A stretch of DNA of 64,000 bases, taken from an uncultured Candidatus Melainabacteria bacterium. GTDB lineage: Bacteria; Cyanobacteriota; Vampirovibrionia; Gastranaerophilales; Gastranaerophilaceae. Where the stretch lies: NCBI GenBank assembly GCA_934717745.1, contig CAKUZB010000005.1:62001-126000 (forward strand), given 5' to 3'. Every line of letters starts with the position of its first letter. Position 1 is the stretch's first letter. Under the pieces are notes generated by a model. It was not told the origin of the DNA, made no database searches, and saw only the letters and a list, made by a program, of their open reading frames with translations. The position numbers were made by a program, and so were the translations under genes. Below are positions 43,399 through 52,223 of the stretch, one piece after another.

Positions 43399-45135
43399 AT
43401 GAAAAAAAGAACTATTTTATTATTTTTAATTTTTTTAGCACTTATTTGTGTACTAATTAACCAAAATTTTATTAAATATGTATACGTAAGTCCGCAAGTT
43501 AACACATCAGTTTTACCTTATATCACAAAAAGTATTAAACCAATTGAGCGAAACTTTAAAATTATTATGAATTTATGCCAAAAAGAGCATAATGACATAA
43601 AATATGCATATATTAATTATTACGGAAGCGGTTTTTTAAAAGAAAACAAAATTCCAAACGACTTAGATGTATCCGTTGGTGTTGACCTTGGCACTTATGA
43701 ATTTGACGGAACAAATTCCAAAGAAATCGCAAAAGATTTGACAAACAAAATTGAAAGTTTTCATCTTTTTACAACTGCAACTTTTATGTCTAAATTAACT
43801 AAATATGCTTTAACTCAATCAGAAGTGAGTGTTTTAACTTCGTTTGAAAAAGAAAAAACAGAAGAAATCGAAAAAATTAAAAACGGTCTGGAACAAGTAC
43901 TTGCAGGCAAAAATCAAGTTTTGCATTTTAACAAAAAATTTAAAGAAAACGACGTAAATTATACTTTTATTCTTAATGAAAATGAAGTTCTTGCAAACGA
44001 TATGACGCCATTTTTTGCTTACACAAATGGCATAAAATATAATAAACAAATGGTTGATTATCCTCGTGAAATCACTATTTTACCTGACTTTTACGCAACA
44101 ATAAAAAACACCAAAACAAACGAAGTAAAACCTATTGAACTCATCGAAGAATCTTTTTTGGGCGAAAGATTTCAAATTTCGAGAAGATTCTTTGTGCCAA
44201 TTGTGTTCACCGGAAACGACTCTTTAAGATATATTCAAAATCTTGAATATTTGAATGATGACCAAAAATATATAGAAACACGCATGTTCAATTATTTTAG
44301 ATATTTAAACGAAATTGAAATTTATTTTGAATACGTAATTGATAATGTAAAATTAATGAAACGCCTTCACCAATGTGCAGATATTATTCTTCCAGCCTTA
44401 TCAGAAGAAGAAAAAACACAAATTTATTCAGATATTTCAAAAGTTTTTTCAAATAAAGACATAAAACTTGCAAATGACTATACAAATTCTTTGAAAAATT
44501 TAAATTTATTAACTTCTAACGAATTCATTTTCAAGAGTGCCTTAAAATATGGTTATCTTAACGACATTTTAGAGGTTTCAAATAATTCTTTGGTTGAACT
44601 TTCAAGAAATGAAAAATATAAAAAAGAAACAAATAATTTAAAAGATATTCAATTCCAATATTTGATAATGATAAAAGATTTGAATAGTCCGAAAAAATTG
44701 AAAGAATTACATGATTATTTAGACGATAAATTCATCGATATTTCAGTAAACACAACAAAAATTATTAACAAAAACTTTGAAAATCGACAACAAATTTTAG
44801 ATGATTATAAAATTTTAAAAAACATTTTTGATAAAGCAGGCTTCCATAAAATCGAAATTTATCGTTTTGATTTAAAAAACATTTATATTGTAAAAGATGA
44901 TTTTACTAAAAATTTATCTTCAAATGACTTGAAAAATCTTGCAAAACAAAACAACATGCCAAATGCAGAATACAAATTAATTGATAATAAATTAATCAAA
45001 AAAGGTAGCAGAAGTGAATTAAAATATGTAAGATTTAATTCTTCAAAGGCTGAAAACGAATACTGGCAAGAATTACAAGATAAATTGTTACAAGACAAAA
45101 AGAATTATAAAATCAAGAGAAAATATATTTTCTAA
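43399..45135 (+). CDS. Membrane-anchored protein of unknown function
   Basis: The ATG at 43399 (MKKRTILLF) is preferred over a TTG three codons earlier, giving 578 residues. A single hydrophobic segment (about residues 4-24) anchors or exports it. The rest is charged, Asn/Lys/Asp/Ile-rich and has no cysteine cluster or known motif. Early segments alternate strands and turns (YINYYGSGFLKENKIPNDLDVSVGVD), and the C-terminal half is helical. I do not recognise the family. It is convergent with the flippase gene and overlaps it by 23 bp. Confidence 0.72.
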   Translation: MKKRTILLFLIFLALICVLINQNFIKYVYVSPQVNTSVLPYITKSIKPIERNFKIIMNLCQKEHNDIKYAYINYYGSGFLKENKIPNDLDVSVGVDLGTYEFDGTNSKEIAKDLTNKIESFHLFTTATFMSKLTKYALTQSEVSVLTSFEKEKTEEIEKIKNGLEQVLAGKNQVLHFNKKFKENDVNYTFILNENEVLANDMTPFFAYTNGIKYNKQMVDYPREITILPDFYATIKNTKTNEVKPIELIEESFLGERFQISRRFFVPIVFTGNDSLRYIQNLEYLNDDQKYIETRMFNYFRYLNEIEIYFEYVIDNVKLMKRLHQCADIILPALSEEEKTQIYSDISKVFSNKDIKLANDYTNSLKNLNLLTSNEFIFKSALKYGYLNDILEVSNNSLVELSRNEKYKKETNNLKDIQFQYLIMIKDLNSPKKLKELHDYLDDKFIDISVNTTKIINKNFENRQQILDDYKILKNIFDKAGFHKIEIYRFDLKNIYIVKDDFTKNLSSNDLKNLAKQNNMPNAEYKLIDNKLIKKGSRSELKYVRFNSSKAENEYWQELQDKLLQDKKNYKIKRKYIF

Positions 45136-46552
45136 ATTTATAGACGATAAAAGTATAAATAATTAAAAACAGTATTATTTTAAAAATAATCACTAAATTA
45201 TTTTTTAATGCAAAAAATACGGCAAACACAATAAAATAAGATATTCCGGCAATTAAAACTGAACTAAAAAAACTCTTAAATAACTTTTTTGGGGCTAAAT
45301 AATTTAAAAATTTGAATTTAACCAAAGAATTTACCAATAAAAGCAAACTCATTGAAACTATCATTGAAACACCAAATCCTAAAATTCCGAAATGCTTAAT
45401 TAAAATCAGATATAAGGCAATTCCGATTAATGCACAGGCAAAACTTATTAAGGTTTCTATATATGTTTTATTTTTCATATGATATTTCATATTTATCAAT
45501 TTCATAAACTCATGAATAAAAATTGTGAATGCACAAAACGGTAATAAAATTCCTAAATTTGCATATTCATTTCTAAATGCAAGAATTTCAATTTCTTTAA
45601 AATAAAGTATAAAAATCGCTACAAAAGGGAAAAACATCACGATATAAGAATTTAAAACGGCTTTCATAAAATTTTTAACACTATATTTTTTTTCAAAACG
45701 TCTAATAATTGTTGGAAAAATTGCAAAAATCAATAACGAAAACAACGGAGTTAATACATTTGACACAAAAAACCACGCAGTGCCTACAATAGCCGTTCCA
45801 ACAAAATCTTTATTAAATTGAAAAATAAATTTTCCAAAATGCAAAATTGTCCAAATACAAATATTCGTAAATACTAATGGAATTGCATATATTATTATCT
45901 TTGCAGAAAGTCTTTTATTAAATTTTAATGTAATTTTTTCTTTTAATTTTAATTTGTATAAAATTAAAAAATCAATAAAACAAACTGCAAATGTCATTGC
46001 TGAAAGTAAAGTCATTACGCTATTTGAAACATTTAAAAATGTCAAAAATAACACTAGTAAAGTGATTTGATAAATTACAATTGAAAACGTATACAAAACC
46101 GTTTTACGCATAATTCTCAATAATTGATAAAGCATTTGCCTTATTCCACAAGGAATTACAAGAATTAATGTCATTAAAAAGATTTTTTGGTCTATATAAA
46201 ATTTTGAATAAATAAAGTTTTTAAAAATAAAAAAGCCAAGAAAAATAGCGACAAAAGTAATTAATTCAAACAAAAAAATGTTTGAAAAAAATCTATCAGT
46301 ACAATTAAACCTTTTAAATTGTTCATAAAATCTTAAAACAGACTTTGCAATCCAATCAGTTGAAGCCGTACAAACAAGGTTTAAAATACCGATACTTATT
46401 TGAAAAATACTCATTTCTGAAGTTGTTAAAAAATAAGCAAAAATCGGCACAATAACTAAAGCATTCAAAACAACAAGTAATCTTGATGGCAAATATCTCA
46501 AAAAACTTTTGAATATTACACTGTAATCTCTTGATAATACAGCATTTTGCAT
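45113..46552 (-). CDS. Polysaccharide flippase of the MATE/MOP superfamily
   Basis: The 479-residue protein has about 12-14 hydrophobic segments along its whole length and the layout of Wzx/RfbX-type flippases of the polysaccharide transporter (MOP) family. These move undecaprenyl-linked oligosaccharides across the inner membrane. Sequence specificity is low, so the cargo (O-antigen, capsule or lipid II) is unknown. It lies 4 bp after the valS stop and is probably co-transcribed with it. The nearby glycosyltransferase-like gene at 49361-50533 fits a surface glycan role. Confidence 0.82.
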   Translation of the reverse strand: MQNAVLSRDYSVIFKSFLRYLPSRLLVVLNALVIVPIFAYFLTTSEMSIFQISIGILNLVCTASTDWIAKSVLRFYEQFKRFNCTDRFFSNIFLFELITFVAIFLGFFIFKNFIYSKFYIDQKIFLMTLILVIPCGIRQMLYQLLRIMRKTVLYTFSIVIYQITLLVLFLTFLNVSNSVMTLLSAMTFAVCFIDFLILYKLKLKEKITLKFNKRLSAKIIIYAIPLVFTNICIWTILHFGKFIFQFNKDFVGTAIVGTAWFFVSNVLTPLFSLLIFAIFPTIIRRFEKKYSVKNFMKAVLNSYIVMFFPFVAIFILYFKEIEILAFRNEYANLGILLPFCAFTIFIHEFMKLINMKYHMKNKTYIETLISFACALIGIALYLILIKHFGILGFGVSMIVSMSLLLLVNSLVKFKFLNYLAPKKLFKSFFSSVLIAGISYFIVFAVFFALKNNLVIIFKIILFLIIYTFIVYKFRKYIFS

Positions 46553-46556
46553 AATT

Positions 46557-49199
46557 CTAAGCCTTTAATAGATTAATAAATTCTTCAATTGCCTTTTGTT
46601 GAACTTCTAATTCTTGAATTTTTGCTTTTGTTTCGTCAACAAGTTCTTTCGGTGCTTTTTCAACAAATTTAGGATTATTTACTCTGCCCTCTAATGAACT
46701 TTTTTCTTTAAGCAATTTATCCAATTTTTTGTTTTGACGTGCAATTTCAGCGTCCATATCAATTAAATTTTCCAATGGAATAATAATTTTTGATGCTGAA
46801 ACAACTGCTGTAGCAGATTTTTTAGATGTATTATCAGTATTTTCAATAAATTTAACATTTTCAACTCTTGCCAAACGTCTTAAATATGGAATTACTGCTT
46901 CAAAAATAGCCTTTTCATCTTTATCAGCCAACACTTCGATATTAACCTTAATTGATGGAGAAATATTGAAACTTTGACGAACATTTCTCAAAGAAGTAAT
47001 TGTTTCAAAAACAATTTCCATTTCTTTTGCTTCTTGAGGGAAATTAAATTGTTCCTTATATTGTGGATATTCAGCCTTAATTAAAGCATCAACATCACAT
47101 TTAACATCTAATGCTTGCCAAATTTTTTCTGTAATATGTGGCATAATTGGGTGAAGCAATCTCAATGACATATCAAGAACATATTTCAACATTCTTTGAG
47201 TATTCAATTTTAATTTTTCTTCTTGAAGTTGAATTTTAGCAATTTCAACATACCAATCGCAATATTGATTCCAGAAGAAATCATATAATACGTGAGCCAT
47301 TTCACCTATTCTATAATTTTTAACGTTGTCATTAACAAGTTTTACTGTTTCATTTAATGTATTCAAAATCCATTTATCAGCAATTGTTAAATTATCCATA
47401 TCAATTGGATTATCATCAACACCATCTAAATTCATTAAAACAAAACGAGATGCATTCCAGATTTTGTTTGCAAAATTTCTGCCATATTCAAATCTTTCAT
47501 CAGAAATTTTAATATCTTGTCCGCCGTATGTGCAAAGCGATGTAAGAGTAAATCTCAAAGCATCACAGCCATATTTATCAATGATTTTAACAGGGTCAAT
47601 TGTATTGCCTTTAGATTTTGACATTTTTTGACCTTTTTCATCACGAATTAAACCATGAATATAAACGGTACTAAATGGTGCTTTACCGGTAAATTCTAAG
47701 CCCATTGTAATCATTCTTGCTACCCAGAAGAAAATAATATCAAAACCGGTTACAAGCACGCTAGTCGGATAGAATTTTTTAAAATCCTCTGTTTCAGTTT
47801 GTGGAAAGCCCATTGTAGAAAATGGCCATAAACCTGATGAAAACCAAGTATCAAGACAGTCAGTATCTTGTGTGTAATGTTCAGGGTCCGGATTTTCTTT
47901 TGCAACAACCATTTCACCAGTTTCATTATGATAATATGCAGGAATTTGATGTCCCCACCATAATTGACGTGAAATACACCAATCACGAATGTTTTCCATC
48001 CAACCTAAATAATTCTTTTCCCAACGTTCAGGAACGAATTTAATTCTGCCATCTTTAACTGCCTTAATTGCTTCTTTTGCTAAAGGTTCCATTTTTACAA
48101 ACCATTGTTCTGACAATAATGGCTCAATTGTTGTATTACAACGTTGGCATTTACCTACATTATGCTCATGTTCAGTAATTTTAATTAATGAATTATTCAA
48201 ACTCAATAAATCAACAGTTTTTTTACGTGCTTCATATCTTTCCAAACCTTGAACATCAGGGTGAACTTCCGGACAAGATTTCATTTTACCTTGTTCGTCA
48301 ATAACCCAAATTGGTTTTAAGCCATGACGTTTACCAACTTCGTAATCGTTAGGATCGTGTGCCGGAGTAATTTTTACAGCACCTGTACCAAATGATTTAT
48401 CAACATATTCATCAGCAATAATAGGAATTCTTCTATTTGATAGAGGAACAAAAACTTCTTTACCAACTAAATCTTTATATTTGTAATCATTAGGATTTAC
48501 TGCAATTGCAACATCACCGAACATAGTTTCAGGACGAGTTGTTGCAACAACGATTGCACCTTGTTCATTACATAAAGGATATGAAATTTCCCATAAATGT
48601 CCTTTTTCTGTTTCGTATTCTGTTTCAATATCAGAAATCGCTGATTGACAACGAGGACACCAGTTTACAATATATGCACCTTTATAAATTAAACCTTTTT
48701 CGTATAATTTAACAAAAACCTCTTTAACTGCTTCAGAACAACCCTCATCAAATGTAAATCTTTCTCTTGAACGGTCAAAAGAAACACCTAAACGTTTACA
48801 TTGGTCAAGAATTGCAGATTTATGTTCGTTAGTCCATTTCCAAGTTTCTTCTAAGAATTTTTCACGTCCTAAGTCAAAACGACTTTTACCCTCAGCACGA
48901 AGTTTTTTCTCAACAACGGCTTGAGTTGCAATACCGGCATGGTCAGTACCGGGAATCCATAATGCTTCATAACCTGCCATTCTATGATAACGAGTAAGAA
49001 TATCTTGCAAAGTTTCATCTAAAGCGTGTCCCATATGAAGAACACCGGTAACATTTGGAGGTGGAATTACCATTGAATATGCAGGTTTTGGAGATTTTGC
49101 ATCTGCTCTAAAATAATCACCTTTTTCCCAAAATTGATATATTTCTTTTTCAGTTTCTAAAGCATTATAAACTGTCGGTAAATCATTAATATTTGTCAT
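46557..49199 (-). CDS. valS: Valine--tRNA ligase
   Basis: ValS charges tRNA-Val and edits misactivated threonine. The 880 residues are the usual length. The class I HIGH motif is PPPNVTGVLHMGHAL near residue 49; the editing domain contains TTRPETMFGDVAIAV; the KMSKS motif is GQKMSKSKGNTIDPVK near residue 525. The C-terminal coiled coil (ENLIDMDAEIARQNKKLDKLL) is present. The upstream leader has a short hairpin (CTTGC/GCAAG near 49245-49262) with T-rich sequence behind it; it is too small to be called a T-box. Confidence 0.97.
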   Translation of the reverse strand: MTNINDLPTVYNALETEKEIYQFWEKGDYFRADAKSPKPAYSMVIPPPNVTGVLHMGHALDETLQDILTRYHRMAGYEALWIPGTDHAGIATQAVVEKKLRAEGKSRFDLGREKFLEETWKWTNEHKSAILDQCKRLGVSFDRSRERFTFDEGCSEAVKEVFVKLYEKGLIYKGAYIVNWCPRCQSAISDIETEYETEKGHLWEISYPLCNEQGAIVVATTRPETMFGDVAIAVNPNDYKYKDLVGKEVFVPLSNRRIPIIADEYVDKSFGTGAVKITPAHDPNDYEVGKRHGLKPIWVIDEQGKMKSCPEVHPDVQGLERYEARKKTVDLLSLNNSLIKITEHEHNVGKCQRCNTTIEPLLSEQWFVKMEPLAKEAIKAVKDGRIKFVPERWEKNYLGWMENIRDWCISRQLWWGHQIPAYYHNETGEMVVAKENPDPEHYTQDTDCLDTWFSSGLWPFSTMGFPQTETEDFKKFYPTSVLVTGFDIIFFWVARMITMGLEFTGKAPFSTVYIHGLIRDEKGQKMSKSKGNTIDPVKIIDKYGCDALRFTLTSLCTYGGQDIKISDERFEYGRNFANKIWNASRFVLMNLDGVDDNPIDMDNLTIADKWILNTLNETVKLVNDNVKNYRIGEMAHVLYDFFWNQYCDWYVEIAKIQLQEEKLKLNTQRMLKYVLDMSLRLLHPIMPHITEKIWQALDVKCDVDALIKAEYPQYKEQFNFPQEAKEMEIVFETITSLRNVRQSFNISPSIKVNIEVLADKDEKAIFEAVIPYLRRLARVENVKFIENTDNTSKKSATAVVSASKIIIPLENLIDMDAEIARQNKKLDKLLKEKSSLEGRVNNPKFVEKAPKELVDETKAKIQELEVQQKAIEEFINLLKA

Positions 49200-49360
49200 T
49201 TCATTGTCCTTTTCTTCTTGTGTTTAAAGTACCACAAAAAAGACCTTGCGTAAAGTTGCAAGATTTATATCTTAGTATAATAAATATTTTTTAAAAATAA
49301 ATTTGCTTTAACACAACATTTTGTTATTTTTAGTTAATTTCTTTGTATATTTTGTCATTT

Positions 49361-50533
49361 TTAAATCAAATTACATTTAATATCGTCATAAATTCTTGAA
49401 ATAACTTCTTCCCAAGTTGTTTTTTGACGATAAAGTTTTATACTATCATACCAATCGCATTTTGAAATATCCATATGCCAACGCCAATCATAATATTTTG
49501 GTAAAATTACATAACATTTTTTACCCATTGCACCTGCTAAATGTGCAACTGAGGTATCATTACAAATTACCATATCCAGATTGTCAATAGCACCTGCGGT
49601 ATCAGAAAAATCTTTAAATGTTTGCCCTAAATCTATAATATTAAATTTTTGTTGTAATTTTTTTAACTGCCCTGAACCGTCCATAACCTGTACAGAATAA
49701 ATTTGAGAATTTTGTAATTCAAAAATTTTAGCAAAACTTTCGGCAGTCATTGCTCTTTCTCCACCAATAAGCGTATTACCCTGCCATTTTATACCAATTT
49801 TTAATTTATCATTATTAAAAAATTTTTCTTTATACCATTGAGATTTTTTAGGAACTGCTTTTAAAAAACCTTCTTTACCATAAAAAATTGTTTCATTATC
49901 TAAACCTAAAAGATATGGTAAACTCATTATCGGACACTGATAATCCGCTTCTTTAGAAATCCTCTCATTCAAACGCATAACAATTTTTGCATTATTTTTA
50001 TTTTCTGCAAATAAAGAAAGCAATGAAACTTGCGGTTTAAAATACACTTTTTTGCAACGTTTTTCAAGCAATTTTATATATCGGTAATACATTAAAGTAT
50101 CTCCTAAACCTGCTTCGTAATAAACATAAATCACTTTGTCAGTTAAATCTTCGCCTTGCCAAAATGGAATATGCTTAAATAAATCACCGTATAATTTCAA
50201 TTGAGTCTGAATTGCATGTGAACGACTGATTCTATGTTCAAAATAAGGATACCCTTTTACATAATCTTTTGTCTTAAAATATGCTGAACCTAAGAAAAAA
50301 TGCCCCTCGGTGTCATTTGGTTCAAATTCTAAAAACTTATTTAAACATTTTATAGCATCTTCTTGACGGTCTAAATCAATATATACAAAAGCAAGATTAA
50401 AATAAACCTCAGGAAGTTGAGTTGTAAGTTTTAAGACTTCTTCATAATAAAAAGCCGATTTTTCAAACTCGCCTTTGTTTTTATAATCAAGTGCTGTATT
50501 AAATAATTCTAAAATTTTTTGAGTATCAAGCAT
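49361..50533 (-). CDS. TPR-containing glycosyltransferase-family-9-like protein
   Basis: The N-terminal 110 residues contain about three tetratricopeptide repeats (for example YFNLAFVYIDLDRQEDAIKC and GHFFLGSAYFKTKDYVKG). The rest (about 130-390) resembles heptosyltransferase/ADP-sugar GT-B proteins: YYEAGLGDTLMYYRYI, KIGIKWQGNTLIGGERAM, and MVICNDTSVAHLAGAMGKKCYVIL. This TPR plus GT9-like fusion is common for protein or surface glycosylation in AT-rich bacteria. Donor and acceptor are unknown. No signal peptide; cytoplasmic. Confidence 0.83.
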   Translation of the reverse strand: MLDTQKILELFNTALDYKNKGEFEKSAFYYEEVLKLTTQLPEVYFNLAFVYIDLDRQEDAIKCLNKFLEFEPNDTEGHFFLGSAYFKTKDYVKGYPYFEHRISRSHAIQTQLKLYGDLFKHIPFWQGEDLTDKVIYVYYEAGLGDTLMYYRYIKLLEKRCKKVYFKPQVSLLSLFAENKNNAKIVMRLNERISKEADYQCPIMSLPYLLGLDNETIFYGKEGFLKAVPKKSQWYKEKFFNNDKLKIGIKWQGNTLIGGERAMTAESFAKIFELQNSQIYSVQVMDGSGQLKKLQQKFNIIDLGQTFKDFSDTAGAIDNLDMVICNDTSVAHLAGAMGKKCYVILPKYYDWRWHMDISKCDWYDSIKLYRQKTTWEEVISRIYDDIKCNLI

Positions 50534-50594
50534 AAAATTATTATATCAAATTTTGTTTTAAGTTCATCAAATAAATGAACGACTAAATTAAAAC

Positions 50595-50747
50595 TTGCTC
50601 ATAAAAGTTGTTTTATGCTAGAATAAAAACGTAATTTACTATACGAGCGTGTGGCACTCTGCCGAAAAAACAATCCTGTAGAATGTTTTTGAGAAGATGA
50701 TAATGTATGCAAAATACCACTACTCAACTAATTATAACTAAATATTC
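50595..50747 (+). other. Promoter and transcribed leader before tRNA-Lys
   Basis: TTGCTC (50595-50600), an 18-nt spacer and an extended -10 TGCTAGAAT (TAGAAT at 50619-50624) form a plausible promoter. About 110 nt separate it from the tRNA. This leader has an AAAAACA...TGTTTTT hairpin near 50670-50692 and a GGCA-CTCT-GCC element, but no open frame. It is either a processed tRNA leader or a small RNA. The rest of the region 50534-50594 shows nothing. Confidence 0.45.
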
Positions 50748-50819
50748 GGGTGTGTGGCGCAGTGGTAGCGCAGTTGACTCTTAATCAATTGGTCGTGGGT
50801 TCGACCCCCACCACACCCA
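50748..50819 (+). tRNA. tRNA-Lys (anticodon CTT)
   Basis: The cloverleaf is complete in 72 nt: acceptor GGGTGTG/CACACCC with discriminator A, D arm GCGC/GCGC, anticodon arm GTTGA-CTCTTAA-TCAAT (anticodon CTT, reading AAG), a five-base variable loop and T arm GTGGG-TTCGACC-CCCAC. CCA is not encoded. AAG codons are a minority in this AT-rich genome, so a second lysine tRNA with TTT is expected elsewhere. Confidence 0.95.
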
Positions 50820-50825
50820 AATTTT

Positions 50826-50856
50826 AAAAGAGGATTTTATCCTCTTTTTCTTTTTT
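50826..50856 (+). terminator. Rho-independent terminator after tRNA-Lys
   Basis: AAAAGAGGAT (50826-50835) pairs perfectly with ATCCTCTTTT (50839-50848) with a TTT loop, followed by TCTTTTTT. It lies 6 bp after the tRNA. Confidence 0.85.
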
Positions 50857-50997
50857 AAAATATATTTTTTAACAATCTAATAACAATTAAAAATGTAATA
50901 ATAATTTATTAGTAAAATTTTTTATAAAACTTTATGATACAAAAATTATAGCAATACTGAAAATTTTTTATTCAACTTTGCATTGCAAATTTTTTCT

Positions 50998-51024
50998 CAA
51001 AAAAAAGGCGATAAATATATCGCC
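50998..51024 (-). terminator. Rho-independent terminator after the CDGGG-motif gene
   Basis: GGCGATA (51007-51013) pairs with TATCGCC (51018-51024) over AATA; the minus strand continues with eight T (A run at 50999-51006). It lies 34 bp after the stop at 51059. Confidence 0.88.
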
Positions 51025-51058
51025 CTAACTTTGTTTTTTCCTTTTCCTTACCTAAATT

Positions 51059-51481
51059 CTATTTTGACATAATAGCATCTTTTGCTTTATTTAGCCATTC
51101 TGTACCGGTTTTTAACCATTCAGCAGGCTTTCCTGTTGAAAAGAATTTGTCAACAGAACCTTTTAAATTATTAAGACCTTTTGAAATTTGTTCTTTATGA
51201 CCATATCCCAACAATGCACCGCCAACTAGCAAAATTGTTGCGGCAATAACACCTTTTTTACCCGAAAATGCACCGCCGGTTTGTGCTGAACGTGATGTTC
51301 CAACAACATCTCTTGCATCACCTGTCATTGTCATTGCACCCTTTGGAATTTCAACTTTTGCTACAAATCCACCGCCATCGCAAGCATATTTTGGTGTTTT
51401 TGGACGTGCAACTATTCCGCCGCCATCACATGTTCCAATTGTTGGTATTGAAGGTCCTGATACAGGAGCAAATGAAGTCAT
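51059..51481 (-). CDS. Small membrane protein with duplicated Cys-Asp-Gly-Gly-Gly motif
   Basis: The frame is open from 51559, but the ATG at 51481 (MTSFAPVSGP) has AAAGGAAA just upstream and is the likely start, giving 140 residues. Near the N-terminus the motif CDGGG(I/F)VA occurs twice (about residues 18-25 and 34-41), spaced 16 residues apart. A hydrophobic helix (about residues 78-95, GVIAATILLVGGALLGYG) follows, then a charged C-terminal helix. I know of no family with this duplicated motif. TGCTATAAT upstream is an extended -10 promoter. It is a single-gene unit with its own terminator. Confidence 0.72.
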   Translation of the reverse strand: MTSFAPVSGPSIPTIGTCDGGGIVARPKTPKYACDGGGFVAKVEIPKGAMTMTGDARDVVGTSRSAQTGGAFSGKKGVIAATILLVGGALLGYGHKEQISKGLNNLKGSVDKFFSTGKPAEWLKTGTEWLNKAKDAIMSK

Positions 51482-51597
51482 TTTTTTATTTCCTTTCAAT
51501 AAAAAATATATTCCTACTACACATATATATAAAAACATGCTACAACCATGAATTGACAAGATTATAGCATGTTTGTTAACTTTTATTACAAAAATTT

Positions 51598-52119
51598 TTA
51601 CTGTTCAAGATATGGCAAAGTTACAACCATTTTTCCTTTTTCTTCTGTTTTTGTCATTTTTTCAAAATCAACATTTTCATCTAACATATATGTTTGTTGC
51701 ATATTCATCATATTTTCTTTGTCGCCTTTTTTAATTTCATTTGAACCTTCAATTTTTAAAATATTATTATTTTCAACTGAAATTTTTATATTTTTTGAAT
51801 TATTTCCAAAAGGTTTTAGAGCAATTGTCAAAATATAAGAATTATCTTTTTCTGTAATATTTACCGGATTTGGCATCATTCTGCCAACAACTGCAATTTC
51901 TCTATTCATATCACGTGCTATTTGTTTATCCATATTTCTCATCATTTTTTCTGCTTTTCGCATTTGATGTTCAGGACTAAGCATTGTTTTTATTGTAAAA
52001 TCTGCTACAAAATAAAATGCCAAAAATGCACCTATAATTGTACCAATGAAAATTACCGCATATTTTAAACAACTCTCTTTACATTTGCAAGTTTTTTCTT
52101 TTCTTAATTCATTATCCAT
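51598..52119 (-). CDS. Membrane-anchored Hsp20/alpha-crystallin-like protein
   Basis: The 173-residue protein has a short cytoplasmic Cys/Lys-rich start (KTCKCKESC) and one membrane helix (about residues 20-42). A helical linker follows, then an alpha-crystallin-type domain (about residues 85-170): VNITEKDNSYILTIALKPFG, IKISVENNNILKIEGSNE, ending in MVVTLPYLEQ. Soluble Hsp20 chaperones lack a membrane helix, so this may protect envelope or periplasmic proteins. It lies between the CDGGG gene and the first putative metallopeptidase, separated from the latter by a terminator. Confidence 0.78.
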   Translation of the reverse strand: MDNELRKEKTCKCKESCLKYAVIFIGTIIGAFLAFYFVADFTIKTMLSPEHQMRKAEKMMRNMDKQIARDMNREIAVVGRMMPNPVNITEKDNSYILTIALKPFGNNSKNIKISVENNNILKIEGSNEIKKGDKENMMNMQQTYMLDENVDFEKMTKTEEKGKMVVTLPYLEQ

Positions 52120-52170
52120 AAAATTTCTCCTTTTTATTTTTTACATTAATATTAATATTCAAATCTAAAG

Positions 52171-52206
52171 AAAAAGACAATTACCAAGTTCGGTAATTGT
52201 CTTTTT
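52171..52206. terminator. Perfect 15-bp hairpin terminator
   Basis: AAAAAGACAATTACC (52171-52185) pairs perfectly with GGTAATTGTCTTTTT (52192-52206) with a 6-nt loop. It lies 18 bp after the metallopeptidase stop at 52224 and can act on both strands. Confidence 0.9.
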
Positions 52207-52223
52207 GCTTTTTATTAAATAAC

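Noticed and set aside
43212..43460. 82-codon plus-strand open frame
   Set aside because: It overlaps the start and promoter of the gene at 43399 in another frame and lacks a ribosome site.
49200..49360. T-box riboswitch before valS
   Set aside because: Only a 5-bp stem with T-rich sequence is present; no T-box sequence or specifier loop is visible.
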